A stretch of 64,000 nucleotides of DNA from Methylacidiphilales bacterium. GTDB lineage: Bacteria; Verrucomicrobiota; Verrucomicrobiia; Methylacidiphilales; UBA1321. Where the stretch lies: contig JAMFSY010000007.1 in assembly GCA_026225555.1 (NCBI GenBank), forward strand, positions 24,933-88,932, read 5' to 3'. The notes under the pieces were generated by a model. That model had not been told where the DNA came from. It ran no database searches and worked only from the letters and a program-made list of their open reading frames with translations. Shown piece by piece: positions 36,318-44,982 of this stretch (positions within the stretch are counted from its first letter, which is position 1; each line of letters begins with the position of its first letter). A program made the translations under genes and the position numbers.

Positions 36318-38210
36318 TTAGGCGGCGGCCTGCGGGTAAATGCTTTGCCGCGCCGCCATGGCGGTGAAAACACCCCGTTGGCCAAGGAGCTCGTCGAAGT
36401 GGCCCTGCTCGATCACACGTCCTTTTTCCAGGACCAGAATCTGGTCCATCGAGCGGAGGGTGGAAAGGCGATGGGCCACGCAGATCACCGTGCGATTCTC
36501 GGCCAGGTGATCGATGGCCTTCTGCACCTCGGCCTCGGACTGCGAATCGAGCGAGGCTGTGGCCTCGTCGAGCACGAGAATGGGCGCGTTGCGCACAAAG
36601 GCCCGGGCAATCGCGATGCGCTGGCGTTGGCCGCCGGAAAGCCGGAGCCCGCGTTCGCCCAGCTGCGTATCATAGCCTTGGGGCAGCGCCGTGATGAAGT
36701 CATGCGCGTAGGCTTCCCGCGCCGCAATGATGATTTCCTCGCGGGTCGCACCAATTTTCCCGAACGCGATATTTTCCGCCACCGTGGTGTTGAAGAGGAG
36801 GATGTCCTGGCTGACCAGCGCGAGGTGAAAGCGAAGATCCGCCAGCGCGGCCGTGTTGATCGGTTTGCCGTCGATCTCGATCTGCCCGGAAGTCGGATCG
36901 TAGAAGCGGAAGATGAGGTTGATCAGCGAGCTCTTGCCCGAACCGCTTTCACCGGCGAGGCCGAGGCGCTGTCCACGACGCAGGCTCAAGTTGAGGTGAT
37001 CGAGCACGGCCCCGTCGCCATAGGAAAAGCTTACATCGCGAAAGTCGAGCGAGTTGGTGAACGCCGATAGCGCGACGGGATGTTCCGGTTCGCGTACGGA
37101 GGGCTGCAACTTGAAGATGGCCATGAGCCGCTCGGTGGCCAGTCCCGCCTGAGTGAAGTAGACTTGGATGCTGCCGAGTTTCTTGAACGGCGTGAAAAAC
37201 ATCACCAGGGCGAGGAGAAAGGAGCCAAGGATCTTTACGCCGATGTTGGCCCAGATGGCGTAAAGCAGCACCGCGCCCATGCCGAAGGCGTTGAGCGTTT
37301 CGATAATCGGGTTCAGCGTCGCCCGCGCCTGCACGGTCTTGAGCAGGAAACGGTTCGCGCGATCGCCCGCGGTGCGGAAAAGCTTCGCATGTTCGTTGCC
37401 CAATTCGTAGGCCTTGGTCACGCGCACGTTCTGGAACGATTCCATGGCGATGCCCGCCTGATTGATCGAGGCCACATTGTCCTGGCGTCCCTGCGCCTTG
37501 ATCTTGCGGCTGATGACGCGCGTGGGGATGATGCAGAGCGGCGCAAACGCGAGCGCGATGATTGTCAGCTTCCAATCCATCGCGAGCAAGCCGATGAACA
37601 GGCAGAAGATGGTCGAGGGTTCCTTGACGAGATCAGAGAGGCCGAGGCGCAGGCAAGAATTGACCGCACTGGTGTCGTCGTTGATCCGGCTCATTAATTC
37701 GGCCGTGGTCGAGCGATGGAAAAAATCGAGCGAGAGCGAGTTGATTTTGCGGAAGAGGTCTTCCTTGATGTCGTTGGAAATACGCTGGCCCGCCCAGGCC
37801 ATGAGATAGGTGGTGGCGTAACTCATCAGGCCGCGAAAGCCACTGAGCAGTGGCATAAGCAACAGGCCGCCAAGCACCTGTTTCCAATCGAGATTACGAT
37901 GGACAAGCGGCAGCCACGGATCGACGGCGAGATAAAGACGCTCGTTGATCTCCTTCATCGCGGAATGCAGCCCATGCATCGTGGGGCTCTCCTGCGCCTC
38001 CCGGGCAGCGGCTTCCTGCCGGGCCGCATCGGTGACTTTCTGGACGTGGGCAGGATCGTCCAGCCGGTTCAGCATCAGGTAGACGCCACCGAGGGTGAGG
38101 CCGTTGGAAAGACCGAAGATGAATCCAAAAAAGACGCCGACGACAAAGCGAAACCAATAGCGGCGGAGATAAGGCCAGCCAAAGTGAAAAATTCTAAGCG
38201 CGTCCGTCAT
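36318..38210 (-). CDS. ABC exporter, MsbA-like (fused membrane and ATPase domains)
   Basis: 630 residues from the ATG at 38210; earlier in-frame starts give a basic, non-conserved extension. The membrane domain (about 1-360) has six predicted helices, with a long extra loop after helix 1 (about 60-110, Ala/Glu-rich). The ATPase domain has Walker A GESGSGKSS, Q-loop LVSQDILLFN, signature LSGGQRQR, Walker B ILVLDEATAS and an H-loop in CVAHRLS. The layout is that of MsbA/lipid A flippases and related homodimeric exporters; the cargo (lipid or drug) is not proven. It is divergent from a nucleotide-sugar epimerase, which fits a role in surface-polymer assembly. Confidence 0.93.
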   Translation of the reverse strand: MTDALRIFHFGWPYLRRYWFRFVVGVFFGFIFGLSNGLTLGGVYLMLNRLDDPAHVQKVTDAARQEAAAREAQESPTMHGLHSAMKEINERLYLAVDPWLPLVHRNLDWKQVLGGLLLMPLLSGFRGLMSYATTYLMAWAGQRISNDIKEDLFRKINSLSLDFFHRSTTAELMSRINDDTSAVNSCLRLGLSDLVKEPSTIFCLFIGLLAMDWKLTIIALAFAPLCIIPTRVISRKIKAQGRQDNVASINQAGIAMESFQNVRVTKAYELGNEHAKLFRTAGDRANRFLLKTVQARATLNPIIETLNAFGMGAVLLYAIWANIGVKILGSFLLALVMFFTPFKKLGSIQVYFTQAGLATERLMAIFKLQPSVREPEHPVALSAFTNSLDFRDVSFSYGDGAVLDHLNLSLRRGQRLGLAGESGSGKSSLINLIFRFYDPTSGQIEIDGKPINTAALADLRFHLALVSQDILLFNTTVAENIAFGKIGATREEIIIAAREAYAHDFITALPQGYDTQLGERGLRLSGGQRQRIAIARAFVRNAPILVLDEATASLDSQSEAEVQKAIDHLAENRTVICVAHRLSTLRSMDQILVLEKGRVIEQGHFDELLGQRGVFTAMAARQSIYPQAAA

Positions 38211-38337
38211 AGGGCAAGCTGACAGGCTAGTCCGGGTCGCGCGGAAGAACAAGTCCGTGCAGATCGCGCGGGGCCGCGGGGAATCTTCTCGATTCCGTCG
38301 TCGCTTTTTTGTCAAATGGACGTTCCGTCCCTTCCCC

Positions 38338-39357
38338 ATGCCCGATTCCTCGTTTTCCACTCCGCCCCAGAAAGTCCTCGTCACCGGTGCCGCCGGTTTC
38401 ATCGGGTCCCGCGTGTGCGCCTTGCTGCATGAACAAGGTTACGCGGTCACGGGGCTGGACAGCTTCAATGACGCTTATGATGTGCGCCTGAAGGACTGGC
38501 GCTGGGCGCAATTGGAAAAACGGCCGGGCTTGGAATTACACCGGCTTGATCTTGGCGACGTGGCGGGGCTGACCTCGCTTTTCGAAAAACAGGCCAGCGG
38601 TGGGTCGGCGCCGTTCGATGCCGTCATCAATCTCGCGGCGCGGGCCGGTGTGCGCGCCTCGGTGGAATTTCCCGCCGTATACGTGGAGGCGAACGTCAGT
38701 GGCTCGCTCAATCTTCTGGAGATGTGCCGAAAGTTCGGCGTGAAGAAATTCGTCCTGGCCTCAACTTCGAGTCTCTACGGCAAGGAGCATCCCACGCCCT
38801 ATCGCGAGGACATGAATACCGACCATCAACTCTCGCCCTATGCGGCGACGAAGAAGGCGGCTGAGGCCATGGCCTACACCTACCATTTTCTGCACGGGCT
38901 CGACATCAGCGTGCTACGCTACTTCACAGTTTACGGCCCCGCCGGCCGGCCGGACATGACGCCGCTGCGTTTCACCCAGCGCATTCGGGAGGGAAGGAAG
39001 ATCACGGTATTCGGCGACGGCTCGCAATCGCGCGACTTTACCTACGTGGACGACATCGCCCGGGGAACGATCGCGGCGCTGCTTCCCGTCGGTTACGATA
39101 TTTTCAACCTGGGCTCCGACCAGCCGCTGAAACTCAGCGAGGTGATTGGCTTGATCGAGGAATTGACCGGCCGGAAAGCGCAGATCGATTACCGCCCCTG
39201 GCATCCCGCCGACATGATGGCGACGTGGGCCGATATTTCCAAAGCCCGCCGGGTGCTAGGCTGGGAGCCGAAGACCGATTTTCGCACCGGCCTCCAGAAC
39301 CTCGTGGCCTGGTACGAAGAAAATCGCGCTTGGGCGACCCAAATCGACACCGATTAA
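38338..39357 (+). CDS. NAD-dependent nucleotide-sugar epimerase (UDP-glucuronate 4-epimerase-like)
   Basis: 339 residues from the ATG at 38338. This is an extended SDR: cofactor motif TGAAGFIGS (16-24), INLAARAGVRASV (the AAxAGVR stretch typical of UDP-glucuronate 4-epimerases), Ser/Thr in ASTSSLYG, catalytic YAATK (Tyr168, Lys172), RYFTVYGPAGRPDM and GSQSRDFTYVDD for the sugar-nucleotide end. It would interconvert a UDP-hexuronic acid (glucuronate to galacturonate) for capsule or lipopolysaccharide. UDP-glucose or GDP-sugar substrates cannot be ruled out. Confidence 0.9.
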   Translation: MPDSSFSTPPQKVLVTGAAGFIGSRVCALLHEQGYAVTGLDSFNDAYDVRLKDWRWAQLEKRPGLELHRLDLGDVAGLTSLFEKQASGGSAPFDAVINLAARAGVRASVEFPAVYVEANVSGSLNLLEMCRKFGVKKFVLASTSSLYGKEHPTPYREDMNTDHQLSPYAATKKAAEAMAYTYHFLHGLDISVLRYFTVYGPAGRPDMTPLRFTQRIREGRKITVFGDGSQSRDFTYVDDIARGTIAALLPVGYDIFNLGSDQPLKLSEVIGLIEELTGRKAQIDYRPWHPADMMATWADISKARRVLGWEPKTDFRTGLQNLVAWYEENRAWATQIDTD

Positions 39358-39397
39358 GCCGGGGTCTTCCGCGAGCCGGAAATGCCCCGGCTACCCT

Positions 39398-39730
39398 TTA
39401 CCGGTGGCCGTGAAAGCGGCCACCAAAGCCAAAAAAGAGCCCGGGGCCATAGACGCGAACGCCTGGGCCGTAATATCCGTAGCCAGGTCCATAATAACCG
39501 GGGCCGTAGCCATAATAATACGGCGGCGGTCCGGCGTAGTAAGGCGCGGGCGGATAATAATACGCGGGAGGTGCCGAAGGAGCGGGCACCCAGTAGCCGG
39601 AAGCGGCGGGGGCGTCATTATATTGAGGGGGCGGAGCGGTGGGCGCCATTTCCGTTCCGGCTCGTACTGCCAGGGACGAGGCCACGAACAGAGCGGCGAC
39701 GGGGAGAAGGGTGGCGAGCAATTTTTTCAT
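39398..39730 (-). CDS. Secreted Tyr/Gly/Pro-rich small protein
   Basis: 110 residues from the ATG at 39730, which starts a signal peptide (MKKLLATLLPVAALFVASSLAV, cleavage near ARAG) and has AGAG upstream. The mature protein is Pro-rich then Tyr/Gly/Pro-repetitive (YYYPP, PPYYYGYGPGYYGPGYG), ending in GFGGRFHGHR. Low-complexity proteins like this occur on the surface or in the periplasm of many bacteria; the function is unknown. Tyrosine-rich stretches may self-associate. Confidence 0.75.
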   Translation of the reverse strand: MKKLLATLLPVAALFVASSLAVRAGTEMAPTAPPPQYNDAPAASGYWVPAPSAPPAYYYPPAPYYAGPPPYYYGYGPGYYGPGYGYYGPGVRVYGPGLFFGFGGRFHGHR

Positions 39731-39847
39731 CAATCTCTTTGACGTTCGGTTCGCCAAAACGTTCTAAAAAATTGAGGGGGGAAGCAGATTTTTGGTTGAG
39801 AGGATTTAAAGTTTAACTGCCAATCCCGGCCACAGCTTCGCTGGAAC

Positions 39848-42643
39848 TCAGTGCGCCTCAAGCCAATTGGGCCCGAGACCCGTCTCGACGACGATCGGCA
39901 CGCGCAATTGGGGCAGCGCATTCCGCATGCGGTCGTGTACGACTTCGAGCACGCGCTTTTGTTCCGGCAGATAAAGATCGAAGACCAACTCGTCGTGCAC
40001 CTGGAGCAGCAACTTCGTGCGCCAGTTTTCCTCACGGGCCACGCGCGCAATCTGGACCATCGCGATCTTGATTAGGTCGGCGGAGGAACCTTGGATGGGC
40101 ATGTTGATCGCGTTTCGCTCCGCGGACGACCGGACCGTCGCGTTGGCGGAGCGGAGGTCGGGGAGGTAACGGCGGCGGCCCGTGATTGTCTCGACATAAC
40201 CGCGCTGTCGCGCGAGTTCGATCGTCTCCGTCATGTAATTGCGAATGCCGGGATATTGCGCGAAGTAGCCGTCGATCAGGGCCTTCGCATCAGCCCGCGG
40301 AATGGCGAGCCGTTGCGCCAGGCCGAACGCGGAGATGCCATAACTGATCCCGTAATTGACCATCTTGGCCTGGTTGCGCTGCTCTTTGGTGACGTCGGCG
40401 AGCGGGAGCCCGAAGACCTTCGCCGCCGTGGCGCGATGAATGTCCTCGCCGCTGGTGAGGCCCTCGAGCAGCCCGGCGTCCTGAGTCAACGCGGCGAGAA
40501 TGCGCAGTTCGATTTGCGAGTAATCGGCGGAGAGCAGGGTGTATTCATCACTGCGCGGAACGAAGGCGCGGCGAATCTCGCGGCCCTGCGCGGTGCGAAT
40601 CGGGATATTCTGTAAATTGGGATCCTGCGAATTGAGCCGGCCCGTGCTGGTGGCCAATTGCTGATAGGTTGTATGGATGCGGCCATCGATCGGCGAGATC
40701 GCGGCGGGCAGTGCGACGATGTAGGTGGAGAGAAGCTTGCTGGCCTCGCGATGGTCGAGTACTTCCTGGATGATCGGATGCAGCGGGGCGTAGGTCAGCA
40801 GCGTTTGCTCGTCGGTGGCGTACTGGCCGGTCTTGGTTTTCTTCGCGTCGCGAACGAGCGCGAGTTTGCCGAAGAGCAATTCACCCAGTTGCTTGGGTGA
40901 GCCAATGTTGAACGGTGTGCCGGCGTGTTGATAAATGGAGGCCTCGAGACGCGCAATGTCGCCGCGCAATTTCTGGCCGACTTCCTCCAGTGCGGCGGGG
41001 TCGAGCCGGATGCCTTCGTTTTCCATGGCGGCGAGGACGGGCAGAAGCGGAGCCTCGATCTCGTAGAAGACCTTTTCCTGGCCCGACTCGACGAGCTTCG
41101 GCACCAGCGCGGCATGGAGCTGCAGCGCCAGGTCGGCGCGTTCCATCGCGCGGCGGGCAGAAAGCTTTTCCGCATCCGGCGCTTCCAGGGCGGCGAGAAA
41201 ATCCTGCTGACCGACGGCGGGAGTCATCGGAATCGGCGTGTAACCGAGCAGCGATTCCGAGGCGAATTCGAGGGTGTGCCGAAGATCGGGAAAGACCATG
41301 GCGTGAGCAAGCGCCGTGTCGAAAATCACGGGCCATTTCCTGGGTTTGTCCGCATTGGCGGGAGCTACGCTTAAGGCGCGCAGTCCTGGTTTAAGATCGT
41401 GGCCGATCAACAAACGGCCCTCGGCAAAGCCGGTCCGAAATTGCACGTGCAGACCCGCCGGAATGTAGAAGGCGTGACCTGGTTCGACGCAAAAAGCGAC
41501 GCCGCGGATCGCTCCCTTCGTGTCGAGATCGTAGGCAGTTGCGATGCCGCGCGAGATGTCTTTGCTCCAGTCCTTGATGAGCAACTGGACGTGGGCGACA
41601 TCCGCGACAAATTGATAATCGGGTTTCGTGTCCTCGATAGTGCGAAGCGCTGTGGGCACCGGCGGGATCGGCGGATGTTGCAAGGTAACATCGACGCTGC
41701 TCTTCAAGGCGGTGGCTTTCGGCGCGGTGGGCGCGGGCTTGAATCCCCGGCCGCCCTTGAAGCTTTCTCCGTAAAGACGCCGTCCAAGCGAGTTGAATTC
41801 GAACTCGGTGAGGATGGCGGGCAACGCCTCGTCATCACGCGGGCCGACGCGAAAGGTTTCCGGCTCGAAGGGAAAGGGCACGTTCACGTCGATGGTCGCG
41901 AGCCGTTTGGAGAGGAGCGCCTGCTCCCGGAATTTGACGAGAGATTCTCCGAGCTTGCCCTTCTGCTCCGCCGCATGATCGAGCACATTTTCGAGTGTGC
42001 CATACATGGAGATGAGTTTTTGCGCGGTCTTCTCGCCGATGCCGGGGACGCCGGGAATATTGTCCGAGGTGTCGCCCCACAGCCCGAGAATATCGCGTAC
42101 CTGGTCGGGGTTCTTGATGCCCCACTTGGCGAGCACCTCAGGCACGCCGAGAATTTCCGCGCCATCGCCCATGCGGGAAGGACGGTAAATCAGGGTACAC
42201 TCGTTGACGAGCTGGCCAAAGTCCTTGTCCGGCGTGACCATGTAAGTCGCGAAATCGGCGGCGCAAGCCTCGCGCGCGATGGTGCCGATGAGATCGTCCG
42301 CCTCGTAACCGTCGAGCTCCAACGCAGGCAGGTTGAACGCGCGGATCAATCGCTTCACATCGGGGATGGCCTGGCTTAACTCCTCCGGCATCGCCTGACG
42401 CTGAGCCTTGTAGCCCTCGAATTCCACGTGGCGCGCGGTCGGTGCATCGGTGTCGAAGACAACCGCAAGGTGCGTGGGCGAAAATTTGGTGAGAAGCTCG
42501 AGCAGCGTATTGGTGAAGCCATAAATGGCCGATGTGTTGCGGCCAGCCGCGGTGCGGATGGGATTCGTGGCCAGGGCGAAATGGGCGCGGTAAACGAGCG
42601 CCATGCCGTCGAGGAGAAAGAGTTTATGTTCGCGGTCGATCAT
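39848..42643 (-). CDS. polA: DNA polymerase I
   Basis: 931 residues. Domains: 5'-3' flap exonuclease (1-300; LFLLDGMALVYRAH, VFDTDAPTARH, GYEADDLIGT, GDTSDNIPGVPGIGEKTA), a 3'-5' exonuclease-like domain (about 335-530) and the polymerase domain (about 545-931). Polymerase motif A is SADYSQIELRI with Asp707, motif B is around NYGISYGISAFGLAQRL, and motif C is VHDELVFD with Asp884, in near-E. coli spacing. The proofreading domain has lost key acids: the second exo motif reads HDLKPGL and the third ERADLALQLH in place of the usual Asp positions, so 3'-5' editing is probably absent. It replaces RNA primers and fills repair gaps. Confidence 0.97.
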   Translation of the reverse strand: MIDREHKLFLLDGMALVYRAHFALATNPIRTAAGRNTSAIYGFTNTLLELLTKFSPTHLAVVFDTDAPTARHVEFEGYKAQRQAMPEELSQAIPDVKRLIRAFNLPALELDGYEADDLIGTIAREACAADFATYMVTPDKDFGQLVNECTLIYRPSRMGDGAEILGVPEVLAKWGIKNPDQVRDILGLWGDTSDNIPGVPGIGEKTAQKLISMYGTLENVLDHAAEQKGKLGESLVKFREQALLSKRLATIDVNVPFPFEPETFRVGPRDDEALPAILTEFEFNSLGRRLYGESFKGGRGFKPAPTAPKATALKSSVDVTLQHPPIPPVPTALRTIEDTKPDYQFVADVAHVQLLIKDWSKDISRGIATAYDLDTKGAIRGVAFCVEPGHAFYIPAGLHVQFRTGFAEGRLLIGHDLKPGLRALSVAPANADKPRKWPVIFDTALAHAMVFPDLRHTLEFASESLLGYTPIPMTPAVGQQDFLAALEAPDAEKLSARRAMERADLALQLHAALVPKLVESGQEKVFYEIEAPLLPVLAAMENEGIRLDPAALEEVGQKLRGDIARLEASIYQHAGTPFNIGSPKQLGELLFGKLALVRDAKKTKTGQYATDEQTLLTYAPLHPIIQEVLDHREASKLLSTYIVALPAAISPIDGRIHTTYQQLATSTGRLNSQDPNLQNIPIRTAQGREIRRAFVPRSDEYTLLSADYSQIELRILAALTQDAGLLEGLTSGEDIHRATAAKVFGLPLADVTKEQRNQAKMVNYGISYGISAFGLAQRLAIPRADAKALIDGYFAQYPGIRNYMTETIELARQRGYVETITGRRRYLPDLRSANATVRSSAERNAINMPIQGSSADLIKIAMVQIARVAREENWRTKLLLQVHDELVFDLYLPEQKRVLEVVHDRMRNALPQLRVPIVVETGLGPNWLEAH

Positions 42644-42742
42644 GGGAAAATTTTGGAGGAAGGAAGAACAGGTAGAAATAGAGGATGAAAGAAGGGAAGG
42701 CGAATCCTTGTTCCTGGGGGGGCCGTCACGCCGTCAAAATTT

Positions 42743-43981
42743 TCAGCCGGTTGCAATCTCTTCCAGATGGGTCGCGATTTGGAGCGCGATGGCTTCGGGC
42801 GAAACTTCATGGAGCAGGCGGTGGGCGAGATGATGCGCGTTGTCGGCGTAATGCGCGGTCGGGTGCAGGATCGTATCGATGGCATCGGCGAGCGCGGCGG
42901 GATTGTTGGGCTCGACGACCAGACCGCAGACGTGCTCCGTGACCAGCGGCCACGCGCCCACGCCCTTGGTTGTGATGACGGGCCGGGTGAGAATGAGTGC
43001 TTCCACCAGGGCGCGGGAAAATTCATCGAAGCGCGAGGGGAAGACCACGGCCGTGGCGCGCTGGATCTGGCGGATCGCCTCGGCGGGCGGAATCTTGCCG
43101 AGGAGTTCCAGTTGTCCCGGCGCAAGCTGGGTCTTGAGCGCAGTCAGCTCCGTATTCCAAAGCTGGACAAAGGCGGAATTCTTTTCGGTAAAGTCCCCCG
43201 CGATGACGAAGGTCGTGCCCGTTGTCGCCGCCTGGGTTTTCGCGATGGCTTTCAGAAAAACGTCCGCGCCCTTTTTCTCGTTGAGCGCGCCGAAGAAGAG
43301 GATGCGATTGGGTTCCGCCGCCGGACCTCTGTGTTCGGCGGCGCGAAGAAATTCGCGTTGAAGATTATGATGGATGACGTGGGTCTTGGCGGCGAGTTGC
43401 TCGGCGGTCGCATGCGCGATTGCGTAATTCGGTAGCGATTGCGCGACCAACTCGGAATGCGCGATGATCCGTTTGGCATGACGAAAGGCAAGACGAAGCG
43501 CCGGATGCTCGGTGAAGACCGGCACGCCCTGATCGAAACGATAACGGAGCGCGTAAATTTCCGTGAGTATAGGGGGTACCGCAATGCCGCTTCGCTCCGC
43601 GATGGCCGCGATGAGTCCGTCCGGCTCTTCGCAGTGGGCCCAGAGAACATCGAAGGGGCCACGCTGGCGGAGGAACTCGCCGAGGTCCTGCGCGTCGGAA
43701 TAGACCTTGCGATGGCGGTAGGTGTGCTTCGCCCATTTGTCCCGCAGCCCGGTGAGAAAGTCGCGCCGTTTTTCACGCGGGGAAAGCCAGACTTCCAGCG
43801 TGCCGATCTGAAAGCGTTCCAGCTCCGCGACCTGCGGGCTCTGGCTCAGCACGATGACCTCGTGGCCGAGCGCGGCGACCGCCTCGGCGAGTTGCTGGGT
43901 AGGCCCTCCCTCCACTGTGCCGGTGCGGCGGTTCTCCTCCCAGTACCACCGGGAAAGCAGGGCGATTTTTAAACGGCGCAT
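42743..43981 (-). CDS. Glycosyltransferase, GT4 family (GT-B fold)
   Basis: 412 residues. The N-terminal half has the acceptor-side GT-B pattern (IALLSRWYWEENRRTGTVEGGPTQQLAEAVAALGHEV). The C-terminal half has the GT4 donor site: ILFFGALNEKKGADVFLKAI, then VVFPSRFDEFSRALVEALILTRPVI, where the Glu-x7-Glu pair normally contacts the sugar nucleotide. It has no membrane helix and is probably membrane-associated on the cytoplasmic side, adding a sugar to a surface polysaccharide or lipid. The preceding genes include an exporter and an epimerase. Confidence 0.92.
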   Translation of the reverse strand: MRRLKIALLSRWYWEENRRTGTVEGGPTQQLAEAVAALGHEVIVLSQSPQVAELERFQIGTLEVWLSPREKRRDFLTGLRDKWAKHTYRHRKVYSDAQDLGEFLRQRGPFDVLWAHCEEPDGLIAAIAERSGIAVPPILTEIYALRYRFDQGVPVFTEHPALRLAFRHAKRIIAHSELVAQSLPNYAIAHATAEQLAAKTHVIHHNLQREFLRAAEHRGPAAEPNRILFFGALNEKKGADVFLKAIAKTQAATTGTTFVIAGDFTEKNSAFVQLWNTELTALKTQLAPGQLELLGKIPPAEAIRQIQRATAVVFPSRFDEFSRALVEALILTRPVITTKGVGAWPLVTEHVCGLVVEPNNPAALADAIDTILHPTAHYADNAHHLAHRLLHEVSPEAIALQIATHLEEIATG

Positions 43982-44034
43982 AGGTTCAACCTAGACGCGG
44001 TTTTCCCAGTCCGCCCGTGATTTTTGACTCGAAA

Positions 44035-44718
44035 TCACATCACATCCATTTCCCGCACACCATAACGCTGGCGCAGGACCATGACCTCCTGCCGGATCCG
44101 CTCCCGCAGGTCAACGGCGTGGGGAATGCCGCGCAGAATGAGTTGCGGCTGATGGGCATCGCCGCTGAGAATCGTGATCGTTCCAAGTCCGAAAATGCGC
44201 TGGAAAAAGCGTTGCTGGACCATGGTATCCTTGACCCGGAAAAGTTCGATTTCCTGGATCTCCTTGCTAAGCAAACCGGAGACCACCCGGACCCGTTGGG
44301 TTGTGATGACATACTGAACGGAACGGAGGCGCAGGTTGCGCACGACGATTTGCAACAACGCAATGAAGGCGAGCCCCGCCAGCACCGGCCAAAGGTCCGG
44401 ACGGATAACGACCGCGGAGAGCACACCGAGCAGGACGACCGTCCAGCAGAGATAGAGCTTGAGGTTCAAAATCTGCGAAGGATGGCCGCGCCAAAGATCC
44501 TCTTCCCCCGTGGGGGAGGGAGGCGGCGGCGGTGGATTGGCCGGGTCAACGCTCACCGTGGAAAATCCCGGGACGTCCTTCAACGGAATCCATTGTGTGG
44601 CGCCGTCCGGCCAAGCCCAATCCGTGGCGGAAAGCTGGCCGGAGAGGACGAGCGCCCGCGCTTCCTCCAGCGTATAGGGGCCCATTTGCCGACCCTCCCG
44701 ATTGATCAAAAGACGCAT
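44035..44718 (-). CDS. GYF_2-bPH_2 (PH-like) membrane protein
   Basis: 227 residues from the ATG at 44718 (a TTG at 44724 is also in frame). An N-terminal GYF_2 domain (INREGRQMGPYTLEEARALVLSGQL, then AWPDGATQWIPL) is joined by a Pro-rich linker (NPPPPPPSP) to two membrane helices (about 90-130) and a bacterial PH-like domain (bPH_2, YVITTQRVRVVSGLLSKEIQEIEL). The polyproline linker could be a ligand for GYF-type domains, in cis or from a partner. The role of bPH_2 proteins is poorly known. An 18-base region upstream (44724-44741) has a 6-bp inverted repeat. Confidence 0.82.
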   Translation of the reverse strand: MRLLINREGRQMGPYTLEEARALVLSGQLSATDWAWPDGATQWIPLKDVPGFSTVSVDPANPPPPPPSPTGEEDLWRGHPSQILNLKLYLCWTVVLLGVLSAVVIRPDLWPVLAGLAFIALLQIVVRNLRLRSVQYVITTQRVRVVSGLLSKEIQEIELFRVKDTMVQQRFFQRIFGLGTITILSGDAHQPQLILRGIPHAVDLRERIRQEVMVLRQRYGVREMDVM

Positions 44719-44982
44719 GAGCAACCATTACGATGAATGGTCGAGCGTGTCACGAGCGACCGATGGAGAAAGCGAGTAATTCCAAACAATCGGTCAAAGG
44801 TTTCATAAGATAGTCTAATGGTAAAAATGGATAACTCCGAATCGCTCTCCACCTGAATTAGTAGTTCGTCTTATATAAATATCAACAAATGAACTTTTTG
44901 AGGTCCCGTCGTGTATTGATTGAAGGAATGCTTCCAGGCGCTTGCCCCGGATAGAGACGAGCGCAGCGTCCGGAACCACTCC

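Noticed and set aside
44724..44741. 6-bp inverted repeat ACCATT/AATGGT upstream of the GYF-PH gene as an operator
   Set aside because: Too short to stand out from chance and no regulator gene is adjacent; mentioned only with that gene.
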